Source: Ophioceras dolichostomum (lineage: Eukaryota > Ascomycota > Sordariomycetes > Magnaporthales > Ophioceraceae). Taken from it: a DNA stretch of 64,000 nucleotides. The notes below the pieces were generated by a model. That model saw nothing but the letters and a program-made list of their open reading frames with translations. It had not been told where the DNA came from and did no database searches. The stretch spans positions 124,001-188,000 of the forward strand of contig PYST01000013.1 in NCBI GenBank assembly GCA_003049485.1, in the 5' to 3' direction. The translations under genes were made by a program, and so were the position numbers. This document shows, piece by piece, positions 1 through 10,802 of this stretch (the stretch's first letter is position 1; each line of letters begins with the position of its first letter).

Positions 1-979
1 GCTTCAGGGTTCCTGATGAGCGCGTGGGAGAACGGCACGAACCTTGAGGATAGCCGTGAAGTTGACCAAAGAGCTCAGCCTTCATAAAAAATGACCGAAA
101 GCATGTGAGTTACCCACTAGTGGCCTACATGTGGTGAACGATAAGCAAGCCTTGCTACTACGGATCAATACTCGTCAAAGGGTGAAGCGTGGATGATATG
201 AGGCTCATATACCGGCAGGTCTAGGCGCTTCTCCTGGAGCACCCTGGTACGTGGCGAGGTTGGCAATGGCCCGGGCATCTCACACCAAGTAGGTACATAC
301 CGCCCAGAGAGTGCTCCTCCTCAACTCACAGCTAACTTACGCATTCAGCTCTGCATCTGCAAGCTCAACGCTAATGCGGAATGGTGAGTGCTACGTGTTC
401 CTTTAGCTTGGAGCGTTGCGGAGTGAGAGGAGGGGGAACTGAACTGGGAGCTAACTTGCTCTGAGGGGGCTGCGAATGTTAAGAGTAAGATCCTGAAGAA
501 GTAGTGCTGGGCTGAGAATGTGCAGGGGCGTCCATAAAATCCTTCGACATTTCTTAAACCTATGCTTTCACCTGGTCCTTTGGGCTTAGGTACGTGGCTA
601 CTGTCTTGGATGGCCCATCGATCGCTGCTGAGAATTGTCATGATGACTCCCCATTCCTTTCATATAGCCTTTCTGAAGAAAAAGGTGTGTGATGCCGGGG
701 CGAACCGGGGTGGTGATGGCAAGGAAGAATGAACCGCAACCCGAGGACCGCTGTCGCATGTTTGCGTGTAAGTGGACGTCTCAATAATAGCGGATCAGCG
801 GGAACGGTTATGAACGGGACTCCGTTGCCGTTGCCATAAATGTGGGGCAAGGACCCGGCCAGAACTTCGTCGCGAACACAAGCTTTCTTCGCGTTCACGG
901 TTGCCACAATCGATCATCTTCGCCGCCTTAGCAGTTCCATTTTCTTCTTCAGTCGTTCGCTGTTCCGCGCACTATAATC
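1..979. other. intergenic, no gene seen
   Basis: I see no convincing coding sequence here; the short open frames on the minus strand lack a plausible protein composition and splice pattern. The last 80 bases are the pyrimidine-rich leader of the cyclophilin gene that starts at 980. Confidence 0.5.
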
Positions 980-1583
980 ATGTCGGTGACACTACACACT
1001 ACCGTCGGCGATTTAAAAGTCGAGGTTTTCTGCGAAAGCGTTCCTAAGACGGCAGAGGTAAGTCCTGGCTTCTCTGATGGTTGACCCCTGGCGCATTATG
1101 TGTGATGGTTCTTTCCTAGCGTACCTAGGTAGCTGACGCAATATTTTTCTCTCTCAATAGAACTTCCTGGCTTTGTGCGCCTCCAACTATTACGACTCGT
1201 CGCCGTTCCACCGCTTGATACCAGGCTTCATGGCCCAGACTGGCCAGCCGGGCAACCCCACGCCCGAGAACCCGAAAGGCGGGCAGTCGATCTGGGGAGG
1301 CGCGTTCGAAGATGAGATCCGCCCTGCGCTGCGGCACAACGAGCGCGGCGTGTTGTCGATGGCGAACAAAGGGCCAGGGACCAACGGGAGCCAATTCTTC
1401 ATCCTGTTTGCGAAGGCGCCGCACCTCGACGGCCTGAACACCGTTTTCGGGAAACTGCTCGGCGACGACAGTCTCCGCACACTGGCCAAGCTCGAAGTCG
1501 TGGATGTGGACAAGAAGAATAGGCCAAAGGAGAAGGTCATTATTGAGAGTGTCACGGTTCACGCGAACCCATTGGCGGGCTGA
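980..1583 (+). CDS. PPIL3: peptidyl-prolyl cis-trans isomerase, PPIL3-type cyclophilin
   Basis: Two exons, 980..1057 and 1161..1583, joined in phase 0 across a 103-bp intron (GTAAGT...AATAG), give 166 residues, the usual size of PPIL3/Cyp10. The protein is a single cyclophilin fold. Family landmarks are visible: the catalytic-arginine segment FHRLIPGFMAQTGQP, then GTNGSQFFI and HLDGLNTVFGK. In HLDG a histidine sits where cyclophilin A has the cyclosporin-contacting tryptophan, as is common in PPIL proteins. In other eukaryotes PPIL3 is a spliceosome-associated nuclear cyclophilin; that role is inferred from family membership. The start is the only in-frame ATG, and it gives the canonical N-terminus (MSVTLHTTVGDLKVEVFCE). 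The intron contains a TACCTAGGTA palindrome at 1122-1131. Confidence 0.95.
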
Positions 1584-2434
1584 GGCGGGCTGAGCGGCAG
1601 AGTCCTGCCAGAATTTAAAAAAACATCGACGGCAAAAGGGGCGCGAAAAGCGCATTGTCCTGGGGAGGATTATGAAATCGCATGCCGAGGCTCGGCCTCA
1701 CTTGCGCCCGCGCACCCTCAAGGGCCGGGCCATCGTCTGCCATCGATTATGGCACTGACAGCGCCTCCGAGGGGCACGATGATGCCCATGTTGCCAACAC
1801 TAGCCCCGCAGTGAGGTACTGACCTAGCCGTGCTGCTGGCGAACTAGACAGTTCAACCTCATCTGGGATGTTAGAATGCTCCCGCTGCTCGAGTGTTAGG
1901 AGGGAGCTTCGCTCGTTCAACCTTTAGTTGACAAGCCTACTCTTCCTCCTCCTTATGTCGCACTAGGTGGAGCGTGGCCTCCTGCCAATCCCGAGCTTTG
2001 GAGTCGTTTGGCAGGCTTCCGCCCAGAGTTAGAATTTTATTCTCACCCTATGAGATGGCAACGTTATAACAATCTTTGCTTCCCGAGACTTGCCCAATAT
2101 TGCGTTCACGCTGATCTCTTCGTCCCAAACACTTCCATTGCTAGAATAGTCCATCGGAGTCGGCGGCGCATCCGTGATGTTTCTTGCATCATCAGAGTGA
2201 TGAATCGGGTGGCCAATGATAGGGTCCACTTAATAAATCTACGGCGGGGTGAATTAATTGGCCACCCAAGAACCTTTTTCTTGGGAGCTCTGACTCCCCT
2301 GGAGCTCCAGACATCACGATCGCTAAGGTGAGCTACAATATTCTCTCGTCGCTCAATATTCTACATGATCTAATTCCACTGACAACGAGGATTTCCAGCT
2401 TTTCGTTCTTCCTAGACTCGATTTGATCGGCGGC
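1584..2434. other. intergenic spacer
   Basis: Holds the 3' region of the cyclophilin gene and the upstream region of SEN54, both on the plus strand. A 107-codon open frame near 2008 has no recognisable features and starts on a non-ATG codon, so I do not call it. Confidence 0.5.
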
Positions 2435-4105
2435 ATGGCGCTAGACGACGACGACGACGACAGGCCATCATTGCCTACTCCGGCGGCCGCAACCACCTCT
2501 GATGAGGGCCCCTCGGCTGAGGACGCGCTCGAGGACGAGGTCCAAGACTTTGCCCAGTTCTCGTATCTTTTCAACAAGAAGAGCTTCTCCGCCCAGACTA
2601 TTCGCAAGGGAGAGAAGGACTTCGAAGAGCATGGCACGCTAGCGCAGAGCAATGCCCTCGAACAGAGCCGCCAGGCAATGGAGGATGTCCTCAGCTACAC
2701 GAGGGTTCACAGGCTGAACAATTGGTGCCGGGGTTGGTACATCGCGGATGCATGGGCCGATCACGAGGAGGAAGCGACTGCCACTCGCGACAGAGACGAG
2801 GATGTGCATAATCATGAAGAACAGGCTGGGGCAGGCAGTGCGGCTGCCGTTGAGAAGCCCGAGCCCAAGCGCGGGGCGCATTCCCAGCACCGCGTTGTCG
2901 CTGTGGATGTGGAACTGGGCAGGATGTTCGGCTCGATGGGGAGGCACATCCCGAACGTGCAGAAGACCCAACCCGGATGGAACAAGCTGTGGCTTCTCCC
3001 GGAAGAGGCACTCTTTTTGGTTGAGCGTGGATCGCTGGACCTGTGGTGGCCCTCGCGTCCTCTCGCGGACATATTCCCCATCGCCAACCGTGAACCTGTT
3101 GACAAACAGGATGGTCATGGAAAGAGTGCAGAAAAGCCGACGCCGCCCTCACCCAGGCCTGCGGACCCAGATGACTACGACTTCGGTCTCCCGCTCAGCC
3201 TCCAGGCAGCCTATTCTCTGCTAATCGGAGTTGAGGGGGACAGGGGCAAAGTAACGCTGGAAAAGTACCAGGTCTACGCAAACCTCAGGAGGAATGGTTA
3301 TATCGTGCTGCGGGCGCCTCTTATATCACAGCCTTCACTCCCTCAACCGTTCTCGCAGCTAGTGAGGCTACAGCCGACGCTTTGGCAGTGGCTGTTCTCA
3401 CTATTATCACGTCGGGAAGCGCAGCCCGATCCACCACCACTCGGCCCCTTGGTGCGGCCAGGCTTTTACCGGTCATACAAGCCTATATTCGAGCAACTGG
3501 CCGTCATCCCGCGCCACAGGCTGGACTCACCAACCCCCCAGTCGCACGATGAAGCGACGCATCCGCCCTCCAAACATCCTTTCCGGATCCACTTCCACGT
3601 GTGGAAAGCATCCGGAGATACCTTCTCCAAGACGCGGCCCCGCAGCCCAGACTTCCACATGGCGACCATCGACGCGCGCACAACTTCTGTGCCCACCCTC
3701 GACGAGGCCTCGCTACTCCTGCAGTCGAGCCCCTGGGACCCTCCGAAGGAAGCATGGCGCAGCGGTAGCGGCAGCGGCTCTGGGCCGGGGGCAGCACAGC
3801 CGGGGGGAGGACACCATCTCTACACCAGGCTGAAGCACGGGTACCGCAACGTTATCCTCGCGGTCGTCGACAACGGCCTGGTCAACTACCTCAGGTTCGC
3901 CGAGGCGGCCTTCGGCGAGGAGCCGATCTGGCAGCGCTTCGACTCTAACGTGGCGCCGAGGGGCGGGAAGTTGGGCGGCGGCGGAGCCAGGAGGGGAAGA
4001 GGCGGCGGCAGAGGTGGCGGGCCGGGCCGGGGCCGGGGCCGAGGCCGGGGTGGGGGTCGAGGTGGGGGTGGGAACGGCGGTGCGGGACGCGGGAGGGGAG
4101 GATGA
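2435..4105 (+). CDS. SEN54: tRNA-splicing endonuclease subunit Sen54
   Basis: Single-exon gene of 556 residues, read from the first ATG at 2435; the frame opens 12 bases earlier on a TTG. An acidic N-terminus leads into the Sen54 N-terminal domain: FNKKSFSAQTIRKGEKDFEE from about residue 46, then a long helical stretch ending CRGWYIADAW. It continues with GWNKLWLLPEEALFLVERG and the DYDFGLPLSLQAAYSLL block. The C-terminal endonuclease-fold end (YRNVILAVVDNGLVNYLRF) is also present. Sen54 is a structural subunit of the tetrameric endonuclease (Sen2, Sen34, Sen15, Sen54) that cuts introns from pre-tRNAs; it carries no catalytic residues of its own. Residues about 508-556 are an Arg/Gly tail (GRGRGRGRGG-like) that I do not associate with Sen54 elsewhere. 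The encoding DNA is very GC-rich and simple, so an assembly artefact or recent expansion is possible. Confidence 0.93.
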   Translation: MALDDDDDDRPSLPTPAAATTSDEGPSAEDALEDEVQDFAQFSYLFNKKSFSAQTIRKGEKDFEEHGTLAQSNALEQSRQAMEDVLSYTRVHRLNNWCRGWYIADAWADHEEEATATRDRDEDVHNHEEQAGAGSAAAVEKPEPKRGAHSQHRVVAVDVELGRMFGSMGRHIPNVQKTQPGWNKLWLLPEEALFLVERGSLDLWWPSRPLADIFPIANREPVDKQDGHGKSAEKPTPPSPRPADPDDYDFGLPLSLQAAYSLLIGVEGDRGKVTLEKYQVYANLRRNGYIVLRAPLISQPSLPQPFSQLVRLQPTLWQWLFSLLSRREAQPDPPPLGPLVRPGFYRSYKPIFEQLAVIPRHRLDSPTPQSHDEATHPPSKHPFRIHFHVWKASGDTFSKTRPRSPDFHMATIDARTTSVPTLDEASLLLQSSPWDPPKEAWRSGSGSGSGPGAAQPGGGHHLYTRLKHGYRNVILAVVDNGLVNYLRFAEAAFGEEPIWQRFDSNVAPRGGKLGGGGARRGRGGGRGGGPGRGRGRGRGGGRGGGGNGGAGRGRGG

Positions 4106-6261
4106 CAATGATTATGCGAAGTGGTACGATACCCTGCTTGGAATAAACACACTTCGTCGTTTCCAGTACATTGTTTGGAGCAGTATGATGCGTGATGACC
4201 ACTCAATGACGAGGTATCAATGGTCAAGTTATGGCTCTAAGTCTAAGTAAGGGATCCTCTCATGGATGGTATGGTAGGGATTGTATGAGGCCAACAACAA
4301 AACGGGAGTCATCCCGTCTTCTAGGCTTTGCTTTTGCACATGGTTTAGCCTGATGAGTGAGATGGCTGTCTGAGGCATGTTTTGTGTGTAAGGCGTACGC
4401 ACGCACCGTGTGGCCTGGTTTGTAGTGTGGGTGGAATGGGAGCGGCCGCTCAGCCGCAGAGCAAGCCTACATAAAGTAGAATCTTCAAGAGTAGAGTAGG
4501 GAACCGGCCGGCTCTGAGGAAGAGGTGAATTCTACGCGGCTTCGAAACATGACACTAAATACCTAAGTTGCCTGTGCCTAGGTACGGGTAGGTCCCTGAG
4601 CACAACTTCGATCGCTACCTTAGGTACCTAGTAGGCCGTGGAGTTCCGCTGAAACAGTTTGCGCACTGTCGCTTATCAGCAATCTCACCCATGCGAGGCC
4701 GATGAAGCGGTTGGTTACACGGTTTTATTGGCTGGTTTCTCTTAATTCTTGCGTCTCTTTGTTGTGGGTTGGAATAAAGCAAGGGACAGCATTTCTGTCC
4801 CGATCCTGCACATTGGTCTAGTTGCAGCAGTTGGTTGTTCCACAAATCGCCTTGGGTGCTAATGTTTCGCTGTTGTTGATTTGACATTGGTTGCTTTACA
4901 TTCTTCAACTTCGAGCAATTCTTAGCAGGACGGACGGACAGGTGCATTCTCGCTTCCTAGCATTTTGGGGTTTGTGAGTGGGCGGCAGCGATTGAGGCTT
5001 TCCGTAGCATGATTTGTTAGGCACTGACGCCAAATAGGGAGGAGCATTAAAGCCTATAACTGGGATGCAATGCTACCAATAAGAACTGCAAAGTGCGCAG
5101 GATTAAAGCTCGGAAGATAAAGTTCCAAGGCATGAGGGGGTGGGTAGTAGAGCGTCGAAGGATGGTCGGAAACAAACTGTTAGTTAGGTGCGAAATGGTC
5201 GCGGGCCATTTGTGAGGCGGGCCTCCACAGCCTGATGATAATTGCCGTGGCCTCATCAGCACCCTTCTTTTCTAATCAAGTCTCTCTTTCCCACAGCAGC
5301 ACCACTCGGGTGAGCGAACGCCAACGCCCTGATGTTGGTCCAGAGGAATTTATGCAGATAGAGAAGAGGAGAAAAAGGACAACAGACTTCATGATGAAAG
5401 GAGTTGGTATTTGTTGCGTCTGTTGTCTTGGGACCGCGCATTCGCTGAACCACCCTTTCACCCTCAAGTTCTTTGGGTTTCCGGGACGGAATAGAGGGAT
5501 ACTTAGGGTGGGGGGTTGGTTGTTTTGGCTTAAAAGGCAACACTGAATGGGAACTTGGCAGGGGCACAAGTCCACTCTGTGTGGTACATCAAACCGATAT
5601 GAGCACACAATAATCCGACTATGTACTCTCCTATCCAATCGAGCCGGCCCCAAGAGCCTCTCTCTCCGCCCTTGCGATCGCTGAAAGGATGACTTTAAGG
5701 TGCACCTCCCGGACTTAATTTCATCATCAGCCCAGACCTACTCGCGCCTTTCCACCCCCCCGAGATTCCAGTTTCTTTTAATTCCTGATTTTCCAAACCC
5801 CTCAATCACAATCATCCATTCTCTTTCGGAAACTACCCCAAACTGGCAACAACTCTCAAAGAATCCTTCCATCCGATCTATTATTTCTTACCTAACTTAT
5901 CTCCCCATCCCGCTCTCTTTCATCAAATCTGAATCCCGTCTTCTTCCCAACCTCTCTCTCTCCCCCCTCAGCCTGAGCTTCTCCATCTCTCTATTTCTCT
6001 CACAGCATTTGGCACTGATTAGCACTTTTATTTTGTTTGCCGTGCAAAGTTTCTAGCCTGCGAAATAGCTGGAAGGAAAGAGTGTCTGGGGTTCTCTTAT
6101 CTTTCTGACGGCAACTTCCCGCATCTGCGCTCAGTTGCCATTCGTTTGGGGAAGAGGCGAACCGCAGCAGAAAGCAACCACCCGACCCGCCCTACCGAAA
6201 CCCCAACCAAGGCAAGTTGAGAGCAGCCCACTCGCGACGCAGCTTCAATCACACTGCCAAG
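4106..6261. other. long intergenic region and leader
   Basis: No gene is supported in this 2.1 kb. Copies related to the TAGGTACCTA/CCTAGGTA motif lie at about 4575-4632. From about 5700 to 6050 the plus strand becomes strongly C/T-rich, typical of promoter/leader DNA of an expressed fungal gene, and leads to the ATG at 6262. The open frame inside this tract is low-complexity Ser/Leu/Pro and starts on GTG. Confidence 0.5.
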
Positions 6262-9200
6262 ATGGCAGCTGCTGAAGCGCAACCCGCGCCGCCAGACCTA
6301 GACCTGGCGGATGCTGATGAGGCGGCGGACACACCCAAGTTTGCCGCGACAGGTAAAGAGGAGGAGGAGCCGCAACCCGAAGAAGACCTGATGAAGGATG
6401 AGAAGTAAGTAGAATTTAGCTTGTTGTTGTCTTCTGGGGCGACGAAATCACCAATTAGTCCCACATATTCTCGATTGCTTTCTTTTCGTTTGCACTTTTT
6501 CATTTGCACCTGTCCCTATTGCTGCTGGCTAGCACGGCTAGTACCGAGGCGGGAGCGTCCATCTGCCCTGCTTCACGCCGAGCTCCTGGGGCTTGAAGCC
6601 TTAAGTTATTCTGTCTTCCGCAATGCGCAACATGGCTACTAGATGACGTCCTCAGTTCGAACATCGTGCCTTCCCAAACCTCAACTGCTCTTTCCCATTT
6701 TATTCTGCTCACAATTTCTGAAACCCACCACTCACCAGGGCAATATCAGCTGTCCTTCTACCCTGTTCCTTGCTTGGCCTAGTGGGCTTCGGTTGAGGTT
6801 ACTCTCATCATCAATCCATCCTTCTCTCTTTCTGCTTCTATCGCCCACCACACCTAGCCCAGGCCGCCTTGCCTTGCGGATGTCGCACTGCGAGCTGCTA
6901 CAGGTACCGTCCTAATATCAACACCTGTAAGTGTCTGTTGTCCGCCGCGTCTTCTGCATGTCACATACCATTCGCCCACCGAATGTAGCAGGAGCATGCA
7001 CAGGCTGGGGAAATCGACAAAATTTGCCCTGAATTGTTCAACCCTCCAACGACAATCTCAAGCATAGCGCAACTCGCGGAGGTTGATCGAGGTCCCTATG
7101 TTTACTATGTCGTCACACCCACCGAGTTGGCCCCAATGCTAGCGAGGCTTTTAGTAGTTCTTGAGCCGGGTCGAGCAAGTTCTATGAGCTCAACTCAGCA
7201 CAGCTTGGCAGCGTCAGCTTTCCTCTCTTGTACTGCTTTTTCAGGCAATCGTCCATGGGCGTCATTGGTCAATTCTTCATCGCCCCCAACACAACCATCC
7301 AATCCATTCATATCATTCACTTTTTGGGCCGTAGCCTTTTGCCATGACCGATGTCGTCGTTCTATCAACGGCGCAGCTGTCATTCACTTCCCAGCACGTT
7401 TCAATTCCCATTGCCTTTCGGCCGTTGCTTGGGGCCCCAGTTCCGGCGTTGATCCCCACTCCATTCAGTCGTCCCATCTGAACCACCTGGCATTGCCGCA
7501 CTTGTTTCTTGAAGCCTTTGGACCATTGGCGTTACCGATACAGCGACGATACAGATCGCGAGCTAACACTCATGGCTGGTTCAAGAATGAGCATCTCGCC
7601 CCCGGTGACAAGCGGCGAACCCGTCGTTGACCCAGGTGAAGACGACGACGAAGCCGGCGATGACAACCTGAGTCCGCCCCCAGACTCCCTCAGTTCTATG
7701 TCTAGCATCACCCCAGCGAACAACAACAGCAGCAACACATTTGAGGACGAGATAGTGGTCGGCACCAAATCCAACGGTCTCAAAGAGTCCCCCACCCATG
7801 GTGGGCAGTCCGACCGTGAGGACGCTGACTCGGACGACGGTGATGGTGACGAGGCCCCCGTCACTTCTCCCTACCCCAAGCGGAAGCGGAATTCCGTGTA
7901 CAGCAGCCTCAACGAGGACAGGGCGGACGAGATGGCCACGCCTCCCTACGACGATGCCCCAATACCCGCTCATCCTAAGGCCCGCACACACGGCCTAGGA
8001 GCTGTCAGAGGCATCAAGATTGGCTACTGGCGCGACTCCAACGTCCCCGACGAGATCGACAAGCATAGTGTTATTGGCTTTATTGATGTTCGTGATCGTC
8101 TGCGGACTCGCATCCAGCAAGTCTCTCGGGCCAACAAGCTCGTGACGGACAAGTACCCTCTCCCGCCTGGGCCAGGCGGCAGCTGGGTCACCTTCGAGCG
8201 TATCGTTTTTGAGCCGCATCTCGTTAACCTCGATCACCACCAGATTAAGGAGTACGTCAAGGTGCGTAACGAGCTGATGGCCAACGATAAGACGGAAGAG
8301 GATGTGAAGGAGAACGACAAGGCGGCGGTCAAGGAGGCCATCCGCCGGGTCCAACAGAACCCACCCCCGGACACGGCCCTCGTGCCCGCCATCGCCTATG
8401 GCGTCGACATTCCCGAGCATGCCCTGCAGAACAAGACCGAGGCGAAGAAGCGGCGTCTCAACAACGGTGGTGTCGCGCGGGCCCCGCTGGCCCCGAATCC
8501 TCAATCTCTCGGGGCAGATGCCGGCGCCGCCAATGGCGATCCGGTCCTGGACCCGCTCCCAGGCCGACGTCCCACCAAGGTCATCATCGGATACTGGATC
8601 CGCTCCAGCGAGCCCGACCCCCGGGACAAGCACGCGGTCTTCGGTATCCTCGGTGCGAACGACATGTTCAGAGTCAAGCTCACCCGCCAGACCCGCGACG
8701 GTCGTCCCGTGACCGGCAACTTCCCGCAGGGCGCCGGCGCGCTGTGGATCCCGTACGAGGACGTCAGGATGGAGCCTCACCTCCGGGAGCTCTCGCGTCC
8801 GGAAATTAAGGAGTACTGTCGCGTGCGCCAGTACCAGATGGACATGGGAGAGGACTCCAACGACGTCGAGGAGAACATCTCCAAGGCCGTGCACGAGGCG
8901 CAACGCCGCGCCGCCGCCCTCCGCCAGGGCCAGCTGATGGACTCCTCCGGCGCGATCTCGTCGCCGAGGTTCCATTCTGCCGGCGGCCTCAGCGCCAGGG
9001 ACCGCGCCGCCTCCGCCCAAGAGGCTGGTGCCCAGCGTCGCCGCGGCGGCGGCATCGCGGCTGCTGCGACAAGCGACGACGAGGGAGACCCGCGGCAGTA
9101 CACGGGCGGCCACGAGCTCCGCGCCGACCGCCGCCGCTCCAGCGGCGCCGTCCCCGAGCTGAAGGACGCCACCGGCCGACCGGTGCGCTACTCGCTCCCC

Positions 9201-9890
9201 GCGGCGTCGTCGGAGCTCCGCGCCGCCAACCGCTCGCAGCCCTCGCCCCATGCGACCTACAGCGGCGGCCACCCCGGAAAGAACAGCGGCCACCACCACT
9301 ACGATGCGGTCAGCAGCGACAAGATCCTGAGCAGCAACATCGAGCGCGTCAACTCGCTAGCGCACCACAGCGTTGCGCGCGCGGAGGCGCAGCAGACGCG
9401 CATAGACCAGCGCAACGCGCACCGCGAGCAGCAGCAGGCCGCTGCCGCTGCGCACCACGCCGCGGCTGCTGCTGCTGCGTCGCATATGCCGAGCTCACGC
9501 GATAATAAGGCGAGGTTCGACGAGAACATGAGCCGGTTGAACAAGGTGTGGGAGTCGCAGGAGACGCATAGGATTCGCTCGTCGACTGGGGGCGCCCCTG
9601 CCGGCATGGGGGGCATGGGCGGTGGTGGCGGCGGAGGCGGTTATAGCGGAGGTGGTGGCGGCGGCTACGGTGGTGGTGGCATGGGTGGCATGGGTGGCAT
9701 CGGCGGCGGCGGCGGACCCGGAAGCGGCGGCCTCATCGTCGACGAGGCGAAGATCTACGGCGGCGTCAAGTACGAGCGGAAGCAGAACGGCCCGTTTGCG
9801 GGAAAGCTCGTCAGCCAGGGCACCATCATCTCCATCGATGGGGAGGACTACGTCGAGTATCGCGTGCTTACGAAGCCGTCGTTCTTCTGA
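6262..9890 (+). CDS. large protein with two copies of an unrecognised GYW-type domain
   Basis: I do not recognise the family. The main exon runs to 9890 and could start at ATG 7572 (772 residues). A short acidic exon at 6262..6404 ends on a GTAAGT donor, and a CAG acceptor before 7544 keeps the frame (phase 2), giving 829 residues across a 1,139-bp intron, which is long for this genome. After an acidic Ser-rich region and a PKRKR basic cluster come two related blocks of about 115 residues. They are encoded at about 8008-8360 and 8572-8930, and share I-GYW, DKH-V-G, F/Y-E--EPHL, IKEY--VR and a charged helical end. A disordered region with His/Ala and Gly/Met-Gly runs follows. The last ~50 residues (VDEAKIYGGVKYERKQNGPF onward, ending VLTKPSFF) look folded and conserved. 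The basic cluster suggests a nuclear protein, which is inference only. Confidence 0.7.
6405..7543 (+). other. putative long first intron
   Basis: Bounded by GTAAGT at 6405 and a phase-compatible CAG at 7541-7543. No internal frame looks coding. It could instead be leader sequence of a transcript whose protein starts at 7572, in which case 6262-6404 would be an upstream open frame: its frame ends in TAA at 6406-6408, overlapping the donor. Confidence 0.45.
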
Positions 9891-10802
9891 GGTTGTCTTG
9901 CGTGTCCTGTCCGGCTGTCTTGTCCTGCGCTGTCTTCTTTCCTTCCGGCTTTCTTCCCCCCCCCTCCTCTGGTTTGTTCGGGTGTACCAAAATTGCTCTG
10001 GGTTTGGCTTTCGTTTGCCTGCGGTCCTTTTATTCTCTTTCATTTCCTATCCTAGGTTGGCACTTTTCGGACATCCAAGTCCACTAGCCGGCCGCCTTCG
10101 ATTTCTCTCTCATCACCTCGTCTCCTTTCTTTGCCTTCCCGTGGCGCGAATGGGCAATCATCTAGCGACGGACGACTGGACTTCCGGCAGTTCTTTCCTC
10201 TCCTGTGGGGCGGTTGGTTGTCATCGCGGATACCAGGACCCTTTCTTGTCTTCTCTCCTGTCTCCCCTACTTCTCTGTACTCTTTTTTTTTCTTCTGCGA
10301 CCGACATTTCGCCTCTCCTTCATGCGTTTTGCTCTTTGCTGTTGAGATACCATTTTACCAAGCACCCCTTTTCCCCTGCTCCCTTCCCACTTTCACTTTC
10401 TTGCTGCCTTGTTTTAACTCTTTTGTTCTCTTAGTTTCCAGAGAGTTGGGAGGCTTTTACCACTCCTACCACATGACAGAAACTGCCCTCCATCTTGGAA
10501 GGGTTTTCACTGCGGCGTTGGGTTTACATATCTGGGTGATAGTAATGAAACTACCTACCATGTACCTATCTAATCATGAGAGCACCTCTAGCTAGATGTG
10601 TGCTGAGGATGAGCACAGTGTGCCCAGACGAAAAATTGATCATCGCTTTACTTTTAGAAATGGATCTTGTTAACGGACTAGACCGAGCCGAGTAGGAAGC
10701 AATATGACGAACGGGATATGCCATCATCTATACCGGGTATCAATTCCCGCTTCTAACTCTTTCTATTACAAAATGGTCGGCGGATATGTGCACCTACTAT
10801 CC
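9891..10802. other. convergent 3' intergenic region
   Basis: Lies between the stop of the GYW-domain gene (plus) and the stop of ZPR1 (minus). It is C/T-rich with several T runs. A 154-codon frame near 10131 is low-complexity (Phe/Leu/Ser/Pro) and is not supported as a gene. Confidence 0.5.

Noticed and set aside
5700..6056. 118-codon plus-strand frame rich in Ser/Leu/Pro
   Set aside because: Starts on GTG and lies in a C/T-rich promoter/leader tract; composition is that of translated pyrimidine-rich DNA.
7995..9299. 434-codon minus-strand frame opposite the GYW-domain gene
   Set aside because: Shadow frame with Arg/Gly/Val-rich composition and no domain; the plus strand has the conserved internal repeat.
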